NCBI GenBank assembly: GCA_043777755.1
Contig: JAYWHK010000335.1
Span: forward strand, 1 to 16,280
Length of the DNA: 16,280 bases
Source of the DNA: CANHEE01 sp043777755
Lineage (GTDB): Bacteria > Bacteroidota > Bacteroidia > Chitinophagales > Saprospiraceae
Reading direction: 5' to 3'
The translations under genes and the position numbers were made by a program. Numbering within the stretch: the stretch's first letter is position 1; the number at the start of each line of letters is the position of its first letter. Shown piece after piece: positions 1 to 5,254 of the stretch. The notes below the pieces were generated by a model. That model made no database searches and had not been told where the DNA came from. It saw only the letters and a list, made by a program, of their open reading frames with translations.

Positions 1-60
1 AAAGGAGCGTCTAAACGCAAAAGTATGGTGACATATACAAACTTTAGAAGGGCTGGTTAA
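1..60 (+). CDS. Possible C-terminal end of an unidentified gene
   Basis: Frame 1 is open from the window edge to a TAA at 58-60 and reads as 19 residues, including TYTNFRRAG at the very end. The mix of residues is protein-like, and the frame ends just before a hairpin that also follows the convergent gene at 145-528, as expected for the tail of a real gene. The fragment is far too short to identify a family, and a 57-base open frame can occur by chance, so this is only a plausible partial gene. Confidence 0.4.
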   Translation, partial: KGASKRKSMVTYTNFRRAG

Positions 61-86
61 ATTAGATCCTTAGGGAAATGACATTG

Positions 87-140
87 GACTTCAGTCGCAT
101 ATTCTACGTTAGGAAAACCGTAGTGTATGCGACTAAAGTC
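87..140. repeat. Imperfect inverted repeat between convergent gene ends
   Basis: Left arm 87-101 (GACTTCAGTCGCATA) pairs with 126-140 (TATGCGACTAAAGTC) with one mismatch. An inner stem CTACG (104-108) / CGTAG (119-123) follows after a 2-base internal loop, and the apical loop is 109-118. It starts 4 bases past the stop of the minus-strand gene at 145-528 and 26 bases past the putative plus-strand stop at 60. It has no clean U-run, so it may be a REP-like dispersed palindrome that doubles as a bidirectional transcription end or mRNA 3' stabiliser (inference). Confidence 0.7.
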
Positions 141-144
141 GCCT

Positions 145-528
145 TTACTCTTTTCCAATTTTTGATAAAAAATATACATTAAACGCCGTATAAAGCAAAT
201 ACAAACTCAAAAATGGCAAAATAGCTTCAACTTTTGACAAAGGCTTTGTTTTTATTACATAAACCACTATAATCGCTATCGAAAATAGTATTTTATTCAA
301 AATAAACATTAAAATAAACTGTGAAAAAACATTTTTATTAGCGTGGTGTGTTAGTTTTTTTCCGATGTAAAAACTAACAATGGATAAAACAACAAAAAAG
401 ATTTGTCCTATCAAAAAAAAATTTTGATAAGAACTCATGTTTGGAAAAATACGCATCGCTCCTTGAAAAAGTAGCAATGATACGCCAAAAACAATGAGTA
501 ACAATTGATAAAAACGAGCTATAGTCAT
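145..528 (-). CDS. Small four-helix membrane protein, function unknown
   Basis: The 127-residue product has four hydrophobic stretches, at about residues 5-25, 36-55, 68-92 and 103-122, separated by short polar loops; the loop after helix 2 (about residues 57-66) is basic. There is no signal peptide and no catalytic motif. Size and topology resemble the AtpI-like small membrane proteins often found near ATP synthase genes in Bacteroidota, but no ATP synthase gene is visible here and the similarity is only topological. The ATG at 526-528 is preceded by an AT-rich leader. Box TATCTTTA (one mismatch to TAnnTTTG) lies about 20 bases upstream, at the foot of the 551-592 hairpin, so the gene is probably transcribed on its own rather than from the sdh promoter. 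A real gene is likely; the function is not assigned. Confidence 0.75.
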   Translation of the reverse strand: MTIARFYQLLLIVFGVSLLLFQGAMRIFPNMSSYQNFFLIGQIFFVVLSIVSFYIGKKLTHHANKNVFSQFILMFILNKILFSIAIIVVYVIKTKPLSKVEAILPFLSLYLLYTAFNVYFLSKIGKE

Positions 529-550
529 ACGCTTTAATTTTTGTAAAGAT

Positions 551-592
551 AAAAAAGTGTAACACTCGCCAAGACGAATGTTACACTTTTTT
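551..592. terminator. Bidirectional Rho-independent-type terminator
   Basis: A perfect 14-bp stem AAAAAAGTGTAACA (551-564) / TGTTACACTTTTTT (579-592) encloses a 14-base loop. Because the arms end in A-runs and T-runs, a U-tract follows the stem on either strand. It sits between sdhB (ending at 666, minus) and the minus-strand gene starting at 528, so it could end sdhB transcription. Confidence 0.75.
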
Positions 593-605
593 GAGTTCTA
601 TATTT

Positions 606-630
606 GTTCAAGTCAAAACTTGAACTTTTT
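606..630 (+). terminator. Short hairpin followed by T-run
   Basis: GTTCAAGT (606-613) pairs with ACTTGAAC (618-625) around a 4-base loop, followed on the plus strand by six Ts. No plus-strand gene is visible just upstream, so if it functions it is more likely a structural element of the sdhB 3' end, read on the minus strand without a U-run. It is the second of three hairpins in about 110 bases. Confidence 0.5.
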
Positions 631-641
631 TATATCATTTA

Positions 642-659
642 TTCGGGTTAAAACCCGAA
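642..659. repeat. Perfect 18-bp palindrome after the sdhB stop
   Basis: TTCGGGTT (642-649) and AACCCGAA (652-659) form a perfect stem with a two-base loop. It starts 6 bases downstream of the sdhB stop codon (666-668, minus strand). Together with the hairpins at 606-625 and 551-592 it gives sdhB a three-hairpin 3' end, which could block 3' exonucleases as well as stop transcription (inference). Confidence 0.65.
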
Positions 660-665
660 CTCCAG

Positions 666-1424
666 TTATCCGCCAAATACTGCCGAAGTGTATTCACGGT
701 TCATACGAGCGATATTTTCTAAAGAAATTTCTTTCGGACATTCCGCTTCGCAAGCTCCTGTATTGGAACACATACCAAAACCTTCAGTATCCATCTGACG
801 CACCATATTGGTTACACGACTCATGCGTTCAGGTTCGCCTTGTGGCAACAATGCCAAATGCGAAACTTTCGCTGAAGTAAATAACATCGCTGAACCATTA
901 GGGCAAGCCGCCACACAAGCGCCACAACCGATACAAGCCGCTGCTGCAAATGCCGCATCTGCTTTTGCTTTCTCCACAGGTGTTGCATTGGCATCAACCG
1001 CATTTCCAGTATTGACAGAAATGTAACCACCTGACTGTATAATACGGTCAAAAGCACTACGATTTACCGCCAAATCCTTGATGACAGGGAATGCTACAGA
1101 ACGCCAAGGCTCTACAACAATCGTATCTCCTTCGTTGTAGGCTCTCATGTGCAACTGACAAGTCGTGTTTGCAGACCAAGGGCCGTGCGCACGTCCATTG
1201 ATGTACATCGAACACATACCGCAAATGCCTTCACGACAATCGTGGTCAAAAGCTATGGGATCTTGTCCTTCTGTTATAAGACGTTCATTCAAAACATCTA
1301 TCATTTCCAAAAATGACATATCTTTTGAAATGCCAGAAACTGGATACGTTTCAAATCTTCCAGTTGCTTTGTTATTTTTTTGTCGCCAAACTTTTAGCGT
1401 AAGATTCATACCTTCTGCTGACAT
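666..1424 (-). CDS. sdhB: Succinate dehydrogenase / fumarate reductase iron-sulfur subunit
   Basis: This subunit carries electrons from the flavin of SdhA to the quinone site in SdhC through Fe-S clusters on the cytoplasmic face of the membrane. The sequence shows the N-terminal ferredoxin-type cluster motif CREGICGMCSMYINGR with a later Cys, then two ferredoxin-like motifs, CIGCGACVAACP and CSNTGACEAECP, that ligate the remaining clusters. The closing region (ISLENIARMNREY) is also typical. The open frame runs back to a GTG at 1446-1448, but that start lies inside a GC-rich leader repeat. The ATG at 1422-1424 (MSAEGMNLTLKVWRQ) or the ATG at 1407-1409 (MNLTLKVWRQ, the form usual in Bacteroidota) is far more likely. 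Unlike the usual sdhCAB layout, it is separated from sdhA by two unrelated small genes and appears to have its own promoter. Confidence 0.96.
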   Translation of the reverse strand: MSAEGMNLTLKVWRQKNNKATGRFETYPVSGISKDMSFLEMIDVLNERLITEGQDPIAFDHDCREGICGMCSMYINGRAHGPWSANTTCQLHMRAYNEGDTIVVEPWRSVAFPVIKDLAVNRSAFDRIIQSGGYISVNTGNAVDANATPVEKAKADAAFAAAACIGCGACVAACPNGSAMLFTSAKVSHLALLPQGEPERMSRVTNMVRQMDTEGFGMCSNTGACEAECPKEISLENIARMNREYTSAVFGG

Positions 1425-1436
1425 AATTGTATATTT

Positions 1437-1473
1437 GAGAAGCCCCACCTAAATCCTACCCAGAAGGGAGGAC
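1437..1473 (-). repeat. GC-rich repeat-like element in the sdhB leader
   Basis: On the minus strand this reads as CCTCCCTTCTGGGTAGG followed by ATTTAGGTGGGGCTTC, a GC-rich island in otherwise AT-rich intergenic DNA. CCC-TTCT-GGG forms a small hairpin. The pattern resembles GC-rich intergenic repeats I associate with Bacteroidota genomes, though this is from memory and cannot be checked here. It lies between the putative sdhB promoter and start, so it would be in the 5' untranslated region. Confidence 0.45.
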
Positions 1474-1488
1474 TTTTTACGTAGAACG

Positions 1489-1496
1489 CAAAATTA
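1489..1496 (-). promoter_or_regulatory. Putative sdhB promoter, -7 box
   Basis: TAATTTTG on the minus strand matches the Bacteroidota -7 consensus TAnnTTTG exactly. The upstream -33 element is poor: a TTTAC lies about 16 bases upstream instead of TTG at 19-21. It would give a leader of about 60-75 bases to the sdhB ATGs at 1424 or 1409. If real, sdhB has promoter activity separate from the sdhC promoter. Confidence 0.45.
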
Positions 1497-1602
1497 ATGT
1501 TTTATTTATTTGTAAACGCTTTTTATTCTATAAAACTACCTAACTAATCATTAAAAAGCTAAAATAACTTAGTTTTTGTATTAGTTATCAATATTTTTAT
1601 GA

Positions 1603-1815
1603 TTATGCTGCTAAACTATTGATTGACCATGAAAAAGTAAGATTATATGTATGTAAAAGCTGCCTTAGTTGTTCGAGTAAATCTTCTCTCATTAACTGAT
1701 AATTATCAAGAGCAATGCTACCATTTTCACCAAAGCCTTGATGTAATGCTATCATATCGTTGATTTTTTGAATTTCATTCAAAGTATTCACAATTTCTAT
1801 ATCTTCAATTTTCAT
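1603..1815 (-). CDS. 70-residue helical protein, partner of the nucleotidyltransferase-like gene
   Basis: This is a small acidic, mostly helical protein with heptad-like stretches at about residues 3-27 and 40-58, joined by a Gly/Asn-rich turn (HQGFGENGS). It has no signal peptide or membrane segment. It follows the nucleotidyltransferase-like gene by 37 bases on the same strand, and the two look like an operon inserted between sdhA and sdhB. Small helical proteins next to minimal nucleotidyltransferases are often toxin or antitoxin partners; that is an inference from context. It does not fit the HEPN partner type: the closest approach to the Rx4-6H motif is R51-x3-H55, one residue short. An AT-rich leader precedes the ATG at 1813-1815. 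I do not recognise a named family with certainty. Confidence 0.72.
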   Translation of the reverse strand: MKIEDIEIVNTLNEIQKINDMIALHQGFGENGSIALDNYQLMREDLLEQLRQLLHTYNLTFSWSINSLAA

Positions 1816-1852
1816 ATTTTTAATATTGCTATTAAGTAATTTTTATGCCTAC

Positions 1853-2332
1853 TTAAAAGATTATTTTTAAAATACCTTTTTTATTTCCTTTCCTGTCTTT
1901 TGAAAAAAAAGATAACCAATGTAGAAAATCCGCTTGAAAAAGAATGAATTTAGTATTATTTTCTTCAAATTTTTCAATCACAAAGGCATGAACACCACTA
2001 TAATTTACTAATTTTTTTTGAGAAAGATTACATCTAAAACCTGTTACATCTATTGCCTTAACTATTTTACTATCTATAATTACTACAATATCTATATCAT
2101 TAGGATTTATTTTTCTTGATGTAAAACTACCATCTATTAAAACTTCAAATGGTTGTCTATCAAGTAAATTAGATAAATCTAAAAGATAGATTTTGAGCAT
2201 TTCAAAAAGCTGTAACCTAATACTGTTTTCATCAAAAGAATAAACCAATTCAAGTTCAATTTCTTCTAAGGTCGTATCAATTACACTGTAAGGTGTAAGA
2301 TTATTATATTTATCAAACGTAAAATTACGCAT
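1853..2332 (-). CDS. Nucleotidyltransferase-fold protein (DUF6932-like)
   Basis: The 159-residue soluble protein carries IDGSFTSRKINPNDIDIVV, with G68-S69 and the acidic pair D79-x-D81. This is the GS...DxD signature of Pol-beta-type minimal nucleotidyltransferases, in the GSF-x3-K-x2-P-x-DID form I associate with the DUF6932 group. A third carboxylate may be D135 in FQADFLHW, which would complete the metal site. No HEPN, helix-turn-helix or membrane segment is visible. The ATG overlaps the sdhA stop (ATGCGTAA, 8-base overlap), suggesting translational coupling to sdhA. Base composition is strikingly AT-rich: 1921-1980 has 14 G/C of 60, against 30 of 60 in sdhA at 2401-2460, consistent with acquisition. 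With the 70-residue gene downstream it may form a toxin-antitoxin-like or small defence module (inference). Confidence 0.82.
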   Translation of the reverse strand: MRNFTFDKYNNLTPYSVIDTTLEEIELELVYSFDENSIRLQLFEMLKIYLLDLSNLLDRQPFEVLIDGSFTSRKINPNDIDIVVIIDSKIVKAIDVTGFRCNLSQKKLVNYSGVHAFVIEKFEENNTKFILFQADFLHWLSFFSKDRKGNKKGILKIIF

Positions 2333-4301
2333 AATTCCTCTTACTTGGCTTCGCTACTTCAAAAATCAAATCTTCTTTATGCAAACCATAATCGTTTTGA
2401 CCTTTAAATTCCCAAGCTGACACGTAAGCGTACTCGTCGTCTTTACGGTCTGCTTCGCCATCAGGTGTTGCAGATTCTTCACGGAAGTGACCGCCGCAAC
2501 TTTCTTCACGGCTCAACGCATCAATACACATCAATTCGCCCAATTCCAAAAAGTCTGCTACACGTCCTGCTTTTTCCAATTCTGGATTAAACTCCTCGTT
2601 TGTACCAGGTACACGAACATCGCTCCAAAACTCTTTTTGCAACTGACGAATATCAGCAATTGCTTGGGTCAAACCTTTGGCGTTACGAGCCATTCCACAT
2701 TCGTCCCACATGATTTTTCCTAATTTTTTATGGAAATAATCAACTGATTTTGAGCCTTTTATGGTCAAAAGTGTTTCGATTCTTGCTTTTACTTCGTTTT
2801 CAGCTTGTACGAAAGCCTCTTGGTCAGTAGGAATAGAAGTTGTTTTGATTTCGTCTGCCAAATAATTACCAATTGTATAAGGAATCACGAAATAACCATC
2901 TGCCAAACCTTGCATCAATGCCGAAGCGCCCAAACGGTTTGCGCCATGGTCTGAGAAATTCGCTTCGCCCAAAGCATAAAGCCCTGGTACTGTTGTCATT
3001 AACTCATAATCCACCCAAAGTCCGCCCATCGTATAGTGAACAGCTGGATAAATACGCATTGGTGTTTCGTAAGGATTTTCGCCAGTGATTTTGGCGTACA
3101 TATCAAACAAGTTACCGTATTTTTCTTTTACTACGTCTTTTCCCATTTGCGTAATCGTCGCAGCATCAGCATTGACCAAGCCACGCTTACCTGCTTCGAT
3201 TTTTCCGTAACGCTGAATTGCATCGGCATAGTCTAAGAAAACCGCCATTTTGGAAGTTCCCACACCATAACCAGCATCACAACGCTCTTTTGCAGCACGA
3301 GAAGCCACATCACGAGGTACTAAGTTACCAAACGCTGGGTAACGACGCTCTAAGTAATAATCTCTTTCTCCTTCTGGAATTTCATTGCCTAAACGGGTAT
3401 CGTTTTGAGTTTTTGGTACCCAAATACGACCGTCATTGCGCAATGATTCTGACATCAAGGTCAGTTTTGACTGATGATCGCCACTCACTGGAATACAAGT
3501 TGGGTGAATTTGTGTAAAACATGGATTACCAAAATATGCTCCTTTTTTATGTGCTTTCCAAGCTGCCGTTACGTTGCTTCCCATTGCATTTGTAGAAAGG
3601 TAAAATACGTTTCCGTAACCACCCGAACACAACAAAACCGCATGACCAGCATGACGCTCCAACTCTCCTGTAATCAAATTACGAGCGATAATGCCACGTG
3701 CTTTTCCATCTATTTTGACGACATCCATCATCTCGTGTCGAGCAAACATTTCAACGTTGCCCAACGCCACTTGACGCTCTAATGCTTGGTAAGCTCCTAT
3801 CAACAATTGTTGTCCAGTCTGACCTGCCGCATAGAAAGTACGTTGTACCTGAGTACCACCAAAAGAACGGTTGCTCAACAATCCACCATATTCACGAGCC
3901 AACGGAACGCCTTGCGCTACACATTGGTCAATGATAGAGGTCGAAACTTCCGCCAAACGGTGAACATTGCTCTCTCTTGCACGATAGTCACCACCTTTGA
4001 TGGTGTCATAGAACAAACGATAGACGCTATCACCATCGTTTTGATAGTTTTTAGCGGCATTGATACCGCCTTGTGCTGCAATCGAGTGCGCACGACGAGG
4101 GCTGTCTTGGAAACAAAATGCCTTGACTTTGTAACCCATTTCGCCCAATGTAGCGGCTGCCGAAGCACCTGCCAAACCTGTTCCTACTACGATTACTTCC
4201 AATTTGCGTTTGTTCGCAGGATTGACCAGTTTTACCGTAGATTTGTATGTTGTCCATCTTTTGTCTAATGGACCCGCTGGAGATTTACTGTTTAGTGCCA
4301 T
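2325..4301 (-). CDS. sdhA: Succinate dehydrogenase / fumarate reductase flavoprotein subunit
   Basis: The catalytic subunit oxidises succinate to fumarate (or the reverse) in the TCA cycle, at the cytoplasmic face of the membrane. The 658 residues include the FAD-binding glycines at G40-T-G-L-A-G45 in a VVGTGLAGASAA stretch. The covalent-FAD histidine is H72 in HSIAAQGGINAA. The substrate-domain segment GGTQVQRTFYAAGQTG, HYTMGGLWVDY and the C-terminal FAD loop GEANFSDHGANRLGASALMQGLADG are also present. The length suits the Bacteroidota form, and the C-terminus (KPSKRNYA) appears intact, so the downstream insertion did not damage it. sdhC lies 86 bases upstream in the same direction. The stop codon overlaps the start of the nucleotidyltransferase-like gene. 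Confidence 0.98.
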   Translation of the reverse strand: MALNSKSPAGPLDKRWTTYKSTVKLVNPANKRKLEVIVVGTGLAGASAAATLGEMGYKVKAFCFQDSPRRAHSIAAQGGINAAKNYQNDGDSVYRLFYDTIKGGDYRARESNVHRLAEVSTSIIDQCVAQGVPLAREYGGLLSNRSFGGTQVQRTFYAAGQTGQQLLIGAYQALERQVALGNVEMFARHEMMDVVKIDGKARGIIARNLITGELERHAGHAVLLCSGGYGNVFYLSTNAMGSNVTAAWKAHKKGAYFGNPCFTQIHPTCIPVSGDHQSKLTLMSESLRNDGRIWVPKTQNDTRLGNEIPEGERDYYLERRYPAFGNLVPRDVASRAAKERCDAGYGVGTSKMAVFLDYADAIQRYGKIEAGKRGLVNADAATITQMGKDVVKEKYGNLFDMYAKITGENPYETPMRIYPAVHYTMGGLWVDYELMTTVPGLYALGEANFSDHGANRLGASALMQGLADGYFVIPYTIGNYLADEIKTTSIPTDQEAFVQAENEVKARIETLLTIKGSKSVDYFHKKLGKIMWDECGMARNAKGLTQAIADIRQLQKEFWSDVRVPGTNEEFNPELEKAGRVADFLELGELMCIDALSREESCGGHFREESATPDGEADRKDDEYAYVSAWEFKGQNDYGLHKEDLIFEVAKPSKRNYA

Positions 4302-4387
4302 ATCTTTACTAATTAAATAAATTAAGATAATGAAGAAAATTAAGGTAATTATTTAATTTCTTTAATTTTTAATTATTTCATTTTTTA

Positions 4388-5071
4388 CTACACCCATTTA
4401 AAATACAATGCGATTGGCATTGCTGCAAAAAGCAAAGGAATAAAGATAGAATAACCAAATCCTATAGCTTTAATAAGTGGTGTATATTTTGGATGGTTCC
4501 AACCCATCGTTTGGAATGCGCTTTGAAAACCGTGCATTAAGTGGTATGCTAAAGAAACAACCGCTAATACATATAGTATAACAACCCATAAATGTTCAAA
4601 AACAGTCTGCATTTCGCCATAAAGGTTGTGGATAACTTCACCATCAATGGTTGTTTCTTCCAAGCCTGTTATACGAGATGGCACCCAAAAATGGTATAAG
4701 TGGATAATCAAAAACAACAAAATAATTGTTCCTAAAAGTCCCATTGAACGAGAATACCAAGTGCTTGTTGCGCTGCCTGCTTGCACTTCATACGCTACTG
4801 GACGACGCTTGCTTTGATCTGCCCAAAGCAATAATCCTTGTATTGCGTGAAGAAAGATACCTGCGAAAAGACCAATTTCCGAAGCTCGGATAAAAAAGTT
4901 GCTGCCCATAAAATGTGCTGCTTTATTGAAGGTATCTCCGCCGTCGTTCATAAAAATACAAGCGTTGATACCTGCATGAACAACCAAGAAAGCGACAAGG
5001 GATAAACCCGTTACGCCCATTACAAATTTACGACCAATGGAAGATTTTAAAAATACTGAAAACCAATTCAT
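4388..5071 (-). CDS. sdhC: Succinate dehydrogenase cytochrome b558-type membrane subunit
   Basis: This 227-residue membrane anchor binds haem and passes electrons from SdhB to menaquinone. Five hydrophobic helices lie at about residues 15-36, 62-83, 111-130, 158-179 and 200-224, the pattern of the single-subunit b558 family. Histidines suited to haem ligation occur within or at the ends of helices: H32, H75, H124/H127 and H177/H180. MNWFSVFLKSSIGRKFVMGV is a typical N-terminus for this family in Bacteroidota. It is the first gene of the sdh transcription unit, with a good promoter about 45 bases upstream. Confidence 0.96.
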   Translation of the reverse strand: MNWFSVFLKSSIGRKFVMGVTGLSLVAFLVVHAGINACIFMNDGGDTFNKAAHFMGSNFFIRASEIGLFAGIFLHAIQGLLLWADQSKRRPVAYEVQAGSATSTWYSRSMGLLGTIILLFLIIHLYHFWVPSRITGLEETTIDGEVIHNLYGEMQTVFEHLWVVILYVLAVVSLAYHLMHGFQSAFQTMGWNHPKYTPLIKAIGFGYSIFIPLLFAAMPIALYFKWV

Positions 5072-5116
5072 TTTGTTTATTTATGAAAATTATTTGATAA
5101 GTTTTATATTTGTTTG

Positions 5117-5150
5117 CAAAAGTAACATATTAATCGTTTTTTAGCAAAAA
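5117..5150 (-). promoter_or_regulatory. sdhC promoter (Bacteroidota type)
   Basis: On the minus strand TTTTTG (5150-5145) and TACTTTTG (5124-5117) are separated by 20 bases, matching the Bacteroidota -33 TTG / -7 TAnnTTTG architecture exactly. Transcription would start near 5110, leaving a leader of about 40 bases before the sdhC ATG at 5071. This is the best promoter in the window. Confidence 0.75.
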
Positions 5151-5254
5151 GAGTTTGGATTATGTTAAAAAAAAATTTTTATTTAGAATGAATCTAAGAA
5201 GAATCATGCTTTTCATACAAGAAGCGTGTGTTTTTTACTTTTTACAGAAAAAAA

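Noticed and set aside
1603..1815. HEPN toxin identity for the 70-residue protein
   Set aside because: HEPN toxins need an Rx4-6H motif and are usually longer; here only R51-x3-H55 occurs.
3786..4268. 160-residue plus-strand open frame within the sdhA region
   Set aside because: It is antisense to the clearly conserved sdhA coding sequence, is rich in Cys/Thr/Ser in the way such shadows are, and shows no known motif.
5187..5235. Imperfect hairpin CATGCTT/AAGCGTG followed by T-runs on the plus strand
   Set aside because: The T-run lies on the strand with no gene upstream, the stem needs a G-U pair and is short, so it is not a convincing terminator for the minus-strand repeat protein.
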